The position numbers and the translations under genes are program-made. Source: Bradyrhizobium sp. LTSP885 (lineage in GTDB: Bacteria > Pseudomonadota > Alphaproteobacteria > Rhizobiales > Xanthobacteraceae). From it: a stretch of DNA of 64,000 bases. The notes below the pieces were generated by a model that saw nothing but the letters and a program-made list of their open reading frames with translations, ran no database searches and had not been told where the DNA came from. This document shows positions 1 through 8,364 of this stretch, in pieces. Positions within the stretch are counted from its first letter, which is position 1. The number at the start of each line of letters is the position of its first letter. The stretch lies in the NCBI RefSeq assembly GCF_000938305.1, contig NZ_JYMT01000036.1, positions 157,084 to 221,083 of the forward strand, given 5' to 3'.

Positions 1-5
1 CATCG

Positions 6-26
6 CTTATACCGTTTCCCTATAAG
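6..26. promoter_or_regulatory. Inverted repeat upstream of the ligJ operon
   Basis: Perfect 6-bp inverted repeat CTTATA-N9-TATAAG. The right arm also resembles a -10 hexamer. It lies about 225 bp before the MFS gene that opens the ligJ operon. Size and spacing fit a dimeric regulator site, but no cognate regulator is next to it and the window edge hides what lies upstream. Assignment as an operator is inference. The rest of 27-250 shows no convincing gene. Confidence 0.3.
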
Positions 27-250
27 TGAGGGGTCAACAACGTATTTGACCTTGCAGACGCGTTTCCCGATCTTGGCGCAAAACAACGGACGCTCCAAGG
101 GGAGACGCGCAACAATGCGCTGGGATCAGGCAGGACGGCGCGGCGGGCATAGCCGGTCTGCCCTGCGCTATCGCGGCGGCGAAAAACGATGCCGCGTGCG
201 CTCCAGGATCAAATCACTGGCGCCATCATAATAATAAAGGGAGGATTTCA

Positions 251-1579
251 ATGACCGTTTCTTCTGTAAGCGAGCTCGAACGAGAAACCATCCGCCGGGT
301 CTACTGGCGGCTGATCCCGATCCTGTTCGCAATGATGTTCTTCAACTATCTCGATCGCATCAATCTCGGCTATGCCGGCTTGACCATGAACAAGGATCTG
401 GGCTTGAGCTCCGCGATCTTCGGCTTCGCGGCCAGCGTCTTCTTCCTCGGCTATATGGTGCTGGAGGTCCCGAGCAATCTCATGCTGCACTTGCTCGGCG
501 CGCGAATATGGCTTGCCCGCATCCTGATCACCTGGGGCTTGGTTGCAACCCTCACCGCCTTCATCTGGAGTCCGCTCAGCCTCTATGTCATGCGGTTCGG
601 CCTCGGCGTGGCGGAGGCCGGGTTCATGCCTGGCGTGGTGCTGTACCTGACCTACTGGTTTCCTCCGCGCTATCGCGCCCGCGCCGTCGCCGGGTACATC
701 ATCGCAGGCTCGTTCTCGGCGGTAGCAGGCGGGCCGATCTCGACCAGCGTCATGACCTGGTTCGACGGCGCCGGCGGTCTGCATGGCTGGCAATGGATGT
801 TCATTGTCGAAGGCGTCCCCACCATTCTGCTTGGCCTCTTCACGCTCTATTATCTCACCGATCGGCCGGCCAAGGCGACCTGGCTGACCCCGGAACAGGC
901 CGCATGGCTGGAAGGCGAACTGGCCACTGAGCGGGCCTCCATCGAACAACAGGGACAGCACAGGGTGATCGACTGCATCCTCGATATCAGGGTCTGGCTG
1001 CTGGCGGCACTGTTCGGCTGTGCGCTGGTGGGCATTTACGGCCTGCTGCTGTGGCTGCCGCAGATCATCAAGGGCATGGGCAATCTCAGCAATATCGAGG
1101 TCGGCTTTCTCTCGGCGATCCCGCCCTTGCTCGGCGTCGTCGGCACCATCCTGATCAGCCGCAGCTCGGACCGGACCGGCGACCGCAAGTTTCATCTTGC
1201 AGGCGTCTACCTGCTCGCCGCCATCGCCATGCTGGCGAGCGCCTATGTCCAGAGCCCGGTGCTGGCCTTCGCCTTCCTGTGCGTGGCCGGCTTCGGCATC
1301 AACTCCGGCAATCCGCTGTTCTGGAGCATCAACGCCTCGCTGATGACGGGTGCCGCCGGCGCGGCCTCGATCGCCACGGTCAATACGCTGGCGCAATTCG
1401 GCGGCTTGATCGGCCCCTGGTGCATCGGCCTGATCAAGGACTCCACCGGCAGCTTCTCATGGGCGCTGGTCGGGATCGCCGGGTTCTTGCTCGTCGCATC
1501 TGCAATCGCCGCCACCATGCGCGTCAAACCGCGCGAGACGGAGCTGACGGGAGCCATCCCGTCATCCTTTGCACACTGA
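251..1579 (+). CDS. MFS transporter, anion:cation symporter type
   Basis: 442-aa integral membrane protein of the major facilitator superfamily. The N-terminus (residues 15-45) leads into a first membrane helix followed by NYLDRINLGYA, the family pattern NxxDRxNL/I of the ACS (phthalate, hydroxyphenylacetate, tartrate) transporters. Repeated hydrophobic segments fit about 12 helices with a hydrophilic central loop near residues 205-240. A GGGAGG ribosome site lies 7 bases before the ATG. It is followed at 22 bp by the hydratase gene, so it probably imports an aromatic or dicarboxylic acid that feeds the next two enzymes. The substrate is not determinable from sequence alone. Confidence 0.85.
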   Translation: MTVSSVSELERETIRRVYWRLIPILFAMMFFNYLDRINLGYAGLTMNKDLGLSSAIFGFAASVFFLGYMVLEVPSNLMLHLLGARIWLARILITWGLVATLTAFIWSPLSLYVMRFGLGVAEAGFMPGVVLYLTYWFPPRYRARAVAGYIIAGSFSAVAGGPISTSVMTWFDGAGGLHGWQWMFIVEGVPTILLGLFTLYYLTDRPAKATWLTPEQAAWLEGELATERASIEQQGQHRVIDCILDIRVWLLAALFGCALVGIYGLLLWLPQIIKGMGNLSNIEVGFLSAIPPLLGVVGTILISRSSDRTGDRKFHLAGVYLLAAIAMLASAYVQSPVLAFAFLCVAGFGINSGNPLFWSINASLMTGAAGAASIATVNTLAQFGGLIGPWCIGLIKDSTGSFSWALVGIAGFLLVASAIAATMRVKPRETELTGAIPSSFAH

Positions 1580-1601
1580 CACATCTCACAAGGAAGACAC
1601 C

Positions 1602-2627
1602 ATGATCATCGATTGTCACGGTCACTACACCACCGAGCCGCCCAAGCTGCATGCGTTTCGCGACAGGCAGCTGGCCGCGCTCGCCGACAAGTCGCGCCGC
1701 CCGCTCACCACCAATCTCGGCATCACCGACGACGAGATCCGCGCCAGCGTCGAGGGTGCGCAGCTCAAGTTGCAGAAGGAGCGCGGCACCGACGTCACGA
1801 TCTTCTCGCCGCGAGCCGCCGGCATGGCGCATCATGTCGGCAAGGAAGCGACCAGCGTTGAATGGACGACGATCTGCAACGATCTCGTGCATCGGGTCTG
1901 CACGCTGTTTCCCGACAATTTCGTCCCGGTCTGCCAACTGCCGCAGAGCCCCGGCGTGCAGCCGGCCAATTGCATCGCGGAGCTGGAGCGCTGCGTCAAC
2001 GAGCTTGGCTTCGTCGGCTGCAACCTCAATCCGGATCCCGCCGGCGGCTACTGGTGCGATCCGCCGCTGACCGACGAATGGTGGTTTCCGCTGTATGAGA
2101 AGATGGTCGAGCTCGACGTGCCGGCGATGGTCCATGTCTCCTCGTCCTGCAATCCCTGCTTCCACGGCACCGGTGCGCACTATCTCAACGGCGACACCAC
2201 CGCCTTCATGCAGTTCCTGACCTCCGATTTGTTCAAGCGCTTCCCGACCTTGCGATTCATCATCCCGCATGGCGGCGGCGCGGTGCCTTATCACTGGGGC
2301 CGTTACCGCGGCCTGGCGCAGGACATGAAGCTGCCGCCGCTGTCGGAGCATCTGCTGCAGAACGTGTTCTTCGACACCTGCGTCTATCATCTCCCCGGCA
2401 TCGAGCTGTTGACCAAGGTGATCCCGGTCGAGAACATCCTGTTTGCCTCGGAGATGGTCGGCGCGGTCCGCGGCATCGATCCGGAAACCGGCCATCACTT
2501 CGACGACACCCGCCGCTACATTGATGCTTTGCCGCTAAGCGCGGAAGACAAGGCGAAGATCTTTGAAGGCAACGCCCGCCGGGTCTATCCTCGGCTGAAC
2601 GCCCATCTCGACCGCCACGCGCACTGA
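1602..2627 (+). CDS. ligJ: 4-oxalomesaconate hydratase (LigJ-type amidohydrolase fold)
   Basis: 341-aa member of the amidohydrolase-2 TIM-barrel family. The N-terminal MIIDCHGHYTT and the internal segments ELERCVNELGFVGCNLNPDP, PHGGGAVPYHWGR and SEMVGAVRGIDP match what I recall of Sphingobium LigJ along nearly the whole length. LigJ hydrates 4-oxalomesaconate to 4-carboxy-4-hydroxy-2-oxoadipate in the protocatechuate 4,5-cleavage and gallate pathways. Metal-binding HGH (residues 6-8) and PHGGG are present. An upstream in-frame ATG at 1569 lacks a good ribosome site; AAGGAAG precedes the ATG chosen here. The next gene supplies the following aldolase step. Confidence 0.85.
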   Translation: MIIDCHGHYTTEPPKLHAFRDRQLAALADKSRRPLTTNLGITDDEIRASVEGAQLKLQKERGTDVTIFSPRAAGMAHHVGKEATSVEWTTICNDLVHRVCTLFPDNFVPVCQLPQSPGVQPANCIAELERCVNELGFVGCNLNPDPAGGYWCDPPLTDEWWFPLYEKMVELDVPAMVHVSSSCNPCFHGTGAHYLNGDTTAFMQFLTSDLFKRFPTLRFIIPHGGGAVPYHWGRYRGLAQDMKLPPLSEHLLQNVFFDTCVYHLPGIELLTKVIPVENILFASEMVGAVRGIDPETGHHFDDTRRYIDALPLSAEDKAKIFEGNARRVYPRLNAHLDRHAH

Positions 2628-2646
2628 CAGAACCCGGAGACAACCG

Positions 2647-3321
2647 ATGGCCATAGGATTTGCAATTCACAAGGCGAAGCGGAAAGTGTCGCCCGACCTG
2701 GTCGCGCGCTACCGCACCCTCCCCGTTGCCAATATCAGCGATTCGATGTCGCGGATCGCGGGCACCAACCGGCTGCGTCCGATGCACGCAGGCGGCTGGC
2801 TCGGCGGCCCGGCGCTGACCGTCAAGACGCGGCCGGGCGACAATCTGATGGTGCACAAGGCGATCGATCTTGCGCAGCCCGGCGACGTGATCGTGGTCGA
2901 CGCCGGCGGCGTCTTGGTCAACGCCATCATCGGCGAGATCATGTCGACGCTCGCCGAGAAGAAGGGCGTGGCCGGCTTCGTGATCGACGGTTCGATCCGC
3001 GATGCGGGCGCGATCCGCGCCGGATCGTTCCCGGTGTTTGCCGCCGGTGTCGCGCATCGCGGCCCCTACAAGGACGGTCCCGGCGAAATCAACTGTGCGA
3101 TCTCGATCGACGGCATGATCGTCGAGCCCGGCGACCTCATCGTCGCCGATGACGATGGCGTGCTGTGCGTGCCCTATGATGAGGCGGCCGCGATCTGCAA
3201 GCTGACCGAGGCCAAGAAGGCGACCGAAGAGAAGGCGATCCAGGACATCCTCGCCGGCACCAGTGACCGCCGCTGGGTCGACGAGGCGCTGCAGCGGCTG
3301 GGCTGCGAATTCAAGGAGTGA
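2647..3321 (+). CDS. RraA-family aldolase, probable 4-carboxy-4-hydroxy-2-oxoadipate aldolase
   Basis: 224-aa RraA/HMG-aldolase family protein. The family core is present: RPGDNLMVHKAI, the GDVIVVDAGG strand, the G-x-IRD motif (GSIRDAG, about residues 118-124) that binds substrate and metal, and VEPGDLIVADDDGV near the C-terminus. Relatives cleave 4-carboxy-4-hydroxy-2-oxoadipate to pyruvate and oxaloacetate, the product of the LigJ enzyme encoded 19 bp upstream. That linkage makes the aldolase role more likely than RraA RNase-E inhibition. It is the last gene before a strong hairpin. Confidence 0.8.
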   Translation: MAIGFAIHKAKRKVSPDLVARYRTLPVANISDSMSRIAGTNRLRPMHAGGWLGGPALTVKTRPGDNLMVHKAIDLAQPGDVIVVDAGGVLVNAIIGEIMSTLAEKKGVAGFVIDGSIRDAGAIRAGSFPVFAAGVAHRGPYKDGPGEINCAISIDGMIVEPGDLIVADDDGVLCVPYDEAAAICKLTEAKKATEEKAIQDILAGTSDRRWVDEALQRLGCEFKE

Positions 3322-3337
3322 GGTGAGCGCCTCAATT

Positions 3338-3368
3338 CGTCATGCCCGGGCTTGACCCGGGCATGACG
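3338..3368 (+). terminator. Hairpin after the ligJ-aldolase operon
   Basis: Perfect 13-bp stem (CGTCATGCCCGGG and its complement) with a 5-nt loop, starting 16 bp after the aldolase stop. There is no T-run, so it may be a bidirectional or mRNA-stabilising hairpin between two convergent genes. The CCCGGGCTTGACCCGGG core also occurs at 10899-10915, so it belongs to a repeat class. Confidence 0.55.
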
Positions 3369-3391
3369 GAAGTATGCGGGGATATGTTGGC

Positions 3392-4027
3392 CTAACGGCC
3401 GTAGAACAGCGGAGACTGGCCGGGCAGCAGCGGCGCATTGATGTCGCTGTCCATGCGCTGCGAATTCGGTTGCGCGAAACTGGCACCGAACGACAGGCTG
3501 ATATTCGACGTCGGCCGGAATTCGAGACCGGCCCGTGCGGCGTAGCCGGCGGGCACGCTGGAGCTGGAGCTGAACGGCGCAGCCGGCCCGCCCGCGCCGG
3601 GAGGCGTGTACTTCAAGCTGTCGAAGCCGGCGAAGAACGTGACCGGCGATCCGCCGACACCCTTGAAATTGTAGCCGTACTGAACGCCTTGATAGCTCAG
3701 CGAGCCGAACGCCGCACTCTGGTTGGATCCGGTCAATCCGAGGTTGCCGCCTTCACCGCCGACGAACCAGCCGGTCGGAAGATTGCTGCCCAGATACGAG
3801 AAGCCCGCGCCAGCTTGAGCATCGCCTTGAGCGTTCCCGCCATCAAAGCCTGGAAAGTTCCCGTAACTGTCCGCGCCCTGCCCGCCCGTCGGATGACCGC
3901 CGAAGCCGAACAGCCCGCCCGGAAGCCAGTATCTCACGGGGCCGGATTGGGCGCGCGCCTGCTGGCCGCCCAGACAGAGCGCCGCCAACAGGATTGCGAG
4001 ACCGCCTTTGCTTGCGAAGATCGACAT
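3392..4027 (-). CDS. Secreted outer-membrane beta-barrel-like protein
   Basis: 211-aa protein with a clear Sec signal peptide (positive MSIFASKGG, hydrophobic LAILLAALCLGG, cleavage after ARA at about residue 26). The mature part is rich in Gly, Ser and aromatic residues with alternating short strands (GAGFSYLG, GWFVGGEGG, YQGVQYGYNF, RAGLEFRPTSNISLSFGASFA). This resembles a small rhizobial outer-membrane barrel of the Omp25/porin-like type. The end (FYGR) lacks the usual terminal Phe. It is convergent with the aldolase gene, with the hairpin between them. I cannot assign a specific function. Confidence 0.6.
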   Translation of the reverse strand: MSIFASKGGLAILLAALCLGGQQARAQSGPVRYWLPGGLFGFGGHPTGGQGADSYGNFPGFDGGNAQGDAQAGAGFSYLGSNLPTGWFVGGEGGNLGLTGSNQSAAFGSLSYQGVQYGYNFKGVGGSPVTFFAGFDSLKYTPPGAGGPAAPFSSSSSVPAGYAARAGLEFRPTSNISLSFGASFAQPNSQRMDSDINAPLLPGQSPLFYGR

Positions 4028-4189
4028 TCGGACTACTCGTCAGTGACTTGAAATTATACCTTCTGGACATCGAAAATGCCAGCGCTGCGCCCCCAATGGA
4101 TTTTCTACGGCATTTCGCGCACCTTCCGGCCGTGGACACCGCTTGTCTGATGACGAGGTCTCAGCGGGCGGGATCATGGAGCCGACGAC

Positions 4190-4705
4190 ATGGATGAAGT
4201 CGAGATCGTCGCTTACGATCCCCGATGGCCGCTCTTGTTCGACGAAGAGGCGAGGCGGTTACGGGCGGCCCTTGATCCATCGCTGATCGTGGGGCTCGAG
4301 CATTTCGGAAGCACCGCGATTCCCGGTCTGTCGGCCAAGCCCATCATCGACATCCTGATCGCGGTGAGGTCATTGGCTGCCGCTCGGGCCGCCTTTGTCG
4401 AAGCGCTGCGAAAGCTCGACTACGTTTATTGGGCCGACAATCCGAAGCAGGATCGCATGTTCTTCGTCAAGGGGATGCCGCCGTTTGGTCCAAAGCGCTC
4501 CCATCACGTGCATGTCACGGAGCCACAGGGAGAGATGTGGCAGCGGCTGGCATTCAGGGATTATTTGCGCGCTCATCCGGAGGAGGCCGCGACCTACGAG
4601 CGGCTCAAACGACGACTTGCGATCGATCATCGCGCAGATCGCGAAGCTTATACGGACGCTAAATCCGCCTATGTCGAAAGCGTGATGCGGAAGACAAGCA
4701 AGTAG
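4190..4705 (+). CDS. GrpB family protein (UPF0157, nucleotidyltransferase fold)
   Basis: 171-aa protein with the GrpB signatures VEIVAYDPRWPLLFDEEA at the start, EHFGSTAIPGLSAKPIIDILIAV (residues 36-58; the GS-T-x-PGLxAKPIIDI motif) and a C-terminal HHVHVTE segment. The family is related to nucleotidyltransferases and occurs free or fused to dephospho-CoA kinase; its reaction is not established. Length is normal for the family. It stands alone with no operon partner. Confidence 0.85.
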   Translation: MDEVEIVAYDPRWPLLFDEEARRLRAALDPSLIVGLEHFGSTAIPGLSAKPIIDILIAVRSLAAARAAFVEALRKLDYVYWADNPKQDRMFFVKGMPPFGPKRSHHVHVTEPQGEMWQRLAFRDYLRAHPEEAATYERLKRRLAIDHRADREAYTDAKSAYVESVMRKTSK

Positions 4706-4853
4706 AGACGTCCGTTGTCGGCCCCATGACCGAGAATAGCGATGACCGCTGCAAACGCCGGCGCCGGAGCACTTTGACCGGCATTAAACCTGCGTAATGC
4801 GCCGAACCCGCAGGCCCTTCGTCACCTCCAACAGATCTAAGGAGGTGATATTC

Positions 4854-5183
4854 ATGAAACTTGTTTCTGCACTTGTTGGCCTCGCCGCACTTGGTGGGGT
4901 CGCTTTATCCAGCGCCGCCGCATCTGCGGCACCGGTCGAGGTCCCGGTCACGGCAACCGGAATGGTCGTCCCGGCCGGCTACGTCTGCAACGAATGGGGC
5001 CACTGCTGGCACCGCCATGGCTACAGTGGACGCTATTACCATCGCCACTATTGGCATGGTGACAGCTGGCACCATTGGCATCGTTACGGCTGGCACCGCC
5101 ATGACGGCTGGCATCATCCGTGGGGCTATGCCGACGGCTATGGCTACGGCTGGCACCACTGGCATCACTGGCACCAGTGGTAA
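4854..5183 (+). CDS. Secreted His/Trp/Tyr-rich small protein
   Basis: 109-aa protein with a Sec signal peptide (MKLVSALVGLAALGG, cleavage about residue 26 after ASA) followed by a short linker and a tail made almost wholly of His, Trp, Tyr, Gly and Arg (WHRH, YHRHYWHG, WHHWHRYGWHRH repeats). The ATG is chosen because it follows a complete anti-SD match, AAGGAGGTGAT at 4839-4849. That implies strong translation. The histidine density suggests metal binding in the periplasm, but there is no defined domain. An in-frame ATG at 4797 would add 19 implausible residues. Confidence 0.65.
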   Translation: MKLVSALVGLAALGGVALSSAAASAAPVEVPVTATGMVVPAGYVCNEWGHCWHRHGYSGRYYHRHYWHGDSWHHWHRYGWHRHDGWHHPWGYADGYGYGWHHWHHWHQW

Positions 5184-5296
5184 CGACTGGGAAAGGGGCT
5201 ACGGCCCCTTTCACTTTCTCGGCGAATGCAAAGGCGAGAGCGAGTAGCGAGCGGACCGTCGTCGAGCGACAACAACGCATGCGTCGCCGTCATCGT

Positions 5297-5998
5297 CTAT
5301 CCGATGCGAGCCCACACCCGGAGGCCACCAAGCAGCGTAAAACCGAGATCCATCGCAAGCGTCAGATCTCGCCCATGCTCGTAGCAGACGATTTCGGCCG
5401 GAGCGAACTGCGTGGCCACGGCGTCCAGGAATTGCTGCGTCGAGCCGAAGATATTCGTGACCCCGATGGCGCCGGCCGCGTCGTACGCGATCCCTCCGGC
5501 CAGAATCCTGCCCATGTCGTCGACGCCCGCAAGCACGTAGACACGTCGGTCCTCCAACAACTCGGCGCGGAAGATGCGCCGAGCGTCCGGATCAGCGCCA
5601 CGCCAGGCCCGCTCCCACGCCGCCAGACCTGGCTCATCGCCAATCCGGCGCCAATTGAGCCCGTCCGTTACAACCGCCGGCGTGGATTGCATCAGGCAGA
5701 GCCACCGCGCGTCGAACAGCATGTGAAGGCCCGCGGCCGACAGATCGAGGCAGGAAAAGCTGTCCTTCACGCTGAAGCCGAGGTCGCCGCCGCGAGCCAG
5801 TTCAGCAATGAATCGGGTCTGTTTGACAGGATCTGCCGCAGCATCAACCGTCACGACGTTGGGATAATATTGCGGCGTTGGAGTGCGGCAGAACCACATC
5901 CCGTGAGCCTGCTCGACCGGCAGCCCATGCGACCGCCAAACTGCGGCACACCATTCGGCGTTATTCAGCGCCGCCACCGTGTTGCGCTCGTCCTGCAT
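5297..5998 (-). CDS. GNAT-like hypothetical protein
   Basis: 233-aa protein. The C-terminal part (about residues 140-230) has the look of an acetyltransferase fold: RVYVLAGVDDMGRILAGGIA strand pair and a final LAMDLGFTLLGGLRVWARIG, the usual GNAT ending in which a Y/E-x-G-x-x-L helix leads to LGF and a terminal strand. The N-terminal half is not recognisable. It lies 60-90 bp downstream of the MarR gene in the same direction and may be the end of that operon. An alternative ATG at 6025 lacks a ribosome site. Substrate unknown. Confidence 0.55.
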   Translation of the reverse strand: MQDERNTVAALNNAEWCAAVWRSHGLPVEQAHGMWFCRTPTPQYYPNVVTVDAAADPVKQTRFIAELARGGDLGFSVKDSFSCLDLSAAGLHMLFDARWLCLMQSTPAVVTDGLNWRRIGDEPGLAAWERAWRGADPDARRIFRAELLEDRRVYVLAGVDDMGRILAGGIAYDAAGAIGVTNIFGSTQQFLDAVATQFAPAEIVCYEHGRDLTLAMDLGFTLLGGLRVWARIG

Positions 5999-6085
5999 CG
6001 TCCATCCATTCGCATGACATTGCACGGAAGCGCAAGGTGCGAAGGTTGTCGGGTGGCCGCCGCGTGTGGGGCGCCATTCGCCACG

Positions 6086-6685
6086 TCACGTTCCCTGCTG
6101 CCTTCGTGGGCGCCTCTTGGCGATCCGCTTGACCGGAGCGTGAGCCGAGCGGGCATTGGCGGATTCATCGCCCATATGCGGAATGCGCTGCTCGAGATGC
6201 GCGACGACGCGGAAAAACGTGTCGATCGATTTTGCGTCAAGCCCGGTGGTGAGGTTGTCATGCCGGCGCAGGATCTCGTCCAGGCTGCGGTCGAGAAGCG
6301 CGACACCGCGCGACGATAGTTTGATCTCGGTGCGATTTCTCGCGCTGGCCTTGACGGGCGTAAGCTCGATCAGCCCCTTCCTGTTGAGCGACGCGGTCTC
6401 GCGGCTGACCACGGCCTTGTCCAGATGCGCTTCGGTCCAGATGTCATAGGCGCTTGCCGGCTCGTGCTCCTGCAGGAAGGATAGAATGCGCCATTCCGCG
6501 AGCGACACGCCGTAAGCTTCCGGAAAGAACGCATTGGCGTTGGCGCGAAACTTCGCGACCAGGCTCGACAGTACCGTCGGCACGTAGCGCTCGAAATCGA
6601 TGACAAGCTCCGCGCGCGGCGCTTCGGGTTGGGTCCGGCGCTGGTCGGGCGCCTTGTTGCGACGTGTGACAGCATGGCTCTTCAT
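6086..6685 (-). CDS. MarR family transcriptional regulator
   Basis: 199-aa winged-helix repressor-like protein. Core: SLAEWRILSFLQEHEPASAYDI (helices 1-2), KAVVSRETASLNRKGLIEL (recognition helix and start of the wing), and RGVALLDRSLDEIL dimerisation helix. Both ends are basic. Its ATG overlaps the stop of the MFS gene by 4 bp (ATGA), so translation is coupled and it is the last regulated gene of the dioxygenase operon. It is the best candidate to bind the palindrome in the operon promoter at 10302-10325. The ligand is probably the aromatic substrate. Confidence 0.85.
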   Translation of the reverse strand: MKSHAVTRRNKAPDQRRTQPEAPRAELVIDFERYVPTVLSSLVAKFRANANAFFPEAYGVSLAEWRILSFLQEHEPASAYDIWTEAHLDKAVVSRETASLNRKGLIELTPVKASARNRTEIKLSSRGVALLDRSLDEILRRHDNLTTGLDAKSIDTFFRVVAHLEQRIPHMGDESANARSAHAPVKRIAKRRPRRQQGT

Positions 6686-7995
6686 GTCTTCACGAGCTGA
6701 GAGCGTGCGATCAGAACCAGCATCGCTGCGAACAGGAGAACGCCGGAGACAACGAGGAATCCGATGGTAAAACTTCCCGAGGCGTCCTTGGCGCGTCCGA
6801 TCACGATCGGAATCGTGGCGCCACCAATGCTGCCAATGGTGCTGACCAGTCCGATCGCGCCCGGCGCGCTCTGCCGCGACATGTAGGACTGCGGAATGGT
6901 CCAGAACACCGCCTGGGTGCCGTAGATGCCGACATTGGCGACCATGAAGCCGATGATGATCCAGACCGGCGTCGTCGCGAACGCGGCGATTGCGAAACCC
7001 AAGGCCGCGATGACGAAGGTCATGACCGCGTAATAGAAGCGCTCGCCGATACGATCGGAATGCCGGGACAGCACGATCATGCCGATCAGCCCCGCAATTG
7101 GCGGGATCGCGGTCACCAGACCGACTTGCGACACCGGCAAGCCGAACGTCTTGATGATCTGCGGCAGCCAGGGAAACAGCGAGGCCAGCCCGCAGAACAG
7201 CCCGAAATTGCAGAAGCCGAACAACAGCACCATCGGCTTGGTGATGGTCTTCAGCACGCTTTCGCCATGCACGACGCCGGTTGCCTTGGCGTCGCGCTCC
7301 AACGCCCCCAGCAGCCAACTCCGCTGCGCGGCGGTGAGCCAGGTCGCCTGCTGCGGCCGGTCGGTCAGGTAGAAGATGCCGACAATGCCGAGAATGACGG
7401 GCGGCAGGCCTTCGAGGATGAACAGCCACTTCCACCCCGAAATGCCGAAGGTGCCGTTGAGCTCGAGAATTGCGCCTGAGATCAGCGAGGCAAAGATGTA
7501 GGAGATCGGCACCGCGTAATTGAACATCGCGTTGTAGCGGGCGCGATAGCTGAACGGGAACCACATGCTGAGCAACAGCATCACGCCCGGAAACAGCCCG
7601 GATTCGGCAAAGCCGAGGAAACCGCGAAACGTATACAGGCTCAATGGTCCCTGCGTGAACGCCATCAACACCGTCGCGAAGCCCCACAGGATCGCGATCC
7701 GGGTCAGCGTGACGCGCGCGCCATATTTGCTGAGCACGAGATTGCTCGGGATCTCGAAAATCGCATAGGTGAAGTACATGATCCCGACGGCGATGCCGAA
7801 CATCTCGGCATTGAGCCCGAGTTCCTTGTTCATCTGCAACGCGGCAAAGGAGATGTTGCCACGATCAAGGATGGCGAGGAAATACATCGCCATGACGAAC
7901 CACATCAGGCGCCCTGCGACCTTGCGGATCGTCGCGCGTTCGGTTTCGGGATCGGTGGCTGAGATCGTCACCTTGTCCAGCGCGAGTTCGGTCAT
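6682..7995 (-). CDS. MFS transporter of the dioxygenase operon
   Basis: 437-aa major facilitator with the ACS-family pattern AILDRGNISFAALQMN after helix 1 and the intracellular loop YLTDRPQQATWL. About 12 membrane helices. It lies 37 bp after the ferredoxin gene and overlaps the MarR gene by 4 bp. Probable role: uptake of the aromatic acid attacked by the dioxygenase. It is a paralogue of the transporter at 251-1579 (shared FxxDRxN, YLTDRP, NKELGL/NKDLGL segments), but not a recent duplicate. Confidence 0.85.
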   Translation of the reverse strand: MTELALDKVTISATDPETERATIRKVAGRLMWFVMAMYFLAILDRGNISFAALQMNKELGLNAEMFGIAVGIMYFTYAIFEIPSNLVLSKYGARVTLTRIAILWGFATVLMAFTQGPLSLYTFRGFLGFAESGLFPGVMLLLSMWFPFSYRARYNAMFNYAVPISYIFASLISGAILELNGTFGISGWKWLFILEGLPPVILGIVGIFYLTDRPQQATWLTAAQRSWLLGALERDAKATGVVHGESVLKTITKPMVLLFGFCNFGLFCGLASLFPWLPQIIKTFGLPVSQVGLVTAIPPIAGLIGMIVLSRHSDRIGERFYYAVMTFVIAALGFAIAAFATTPVWIIIGFMVANVGIYGTQAVFWTIPQSYMSRQSAPGAIGLVSTIGSIGGATIPIVIGRAKDASGSFTIGFLVVSGVLLFAAMLVLIARSQLVKT

Positions 7996-8032
7996 GTCTG
8001 CTCCCCCTTGTCTTATTTTTTGTCACTCCCCG

Positions 8033-8356
8033 CTATGCGGGCAGGCAGACCTCAAGCCTGTCGTCGACGACGCGCACCGGATAGACCGGAATGTCGATCT
8101 CGACAGGGCTGGTCAGGGCTTCGCCGGTGCGGATATCGAAGCGGCCCATGTGCAATGGACATTCGATCTCGCAGCCATCGAGCATGCCGTCGGAGAGCAG
8201 CGCCTCCGCATGGGTGCAGATATTGCCGGTGGCGTAGAACTCCTGGCCGACGCGGTAGAGCGCGACGTGATGGCCCGATATCTCGACGCCGTAGGGCTCG
8301 CCCTCCCTCAACTCGCCGAGTGACGCCGCCCTGTGCCAGGTTCCGCTGTCGGTCAT
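8033..8356 (-). CDS. Rieske [2Fe-2S] ferredoxin of ring-hydroxylating dioxygenase
   Basis: 107-aa Rieske ferredoxin. Cluster ligands are visible as C47-x-H49 (ICTHAEALLSDG) and C66-P-L-H69. It carries electrons to the alpha subunit of the adjacent oxygenase. The length and motif spacing are those of NagAb/AndAb-type ferredoxins. Gene order alpha, beta, ferredoxin with 8 bp to the beta gene. No matching ferredoxin reductase gene is in the window, so the reductase must be shared or encoded elsewhere. Confidence 0.9.
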   Translation of the reverse strand: MTDSGTWHRAASLGELREGEPYGVEISGHHVALYRVGQEFYATGNICTHAEALLSDGMLDGCEIECPLHMGRFDIRTGEALTSPVEIDIPVYPVRVVDDRLEVCLPA

Positions 8357-8364
8357 ATGCCCTC

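Noticed and set aside
6686..7687. N-terminal extension that would fuse the MarR protein to a 330-residue upstream part
   Set aside because: That part is an out-of-frame reading of the MFS transporter. The MarR start at 6685 overlaps the transporter stop as ATGA.
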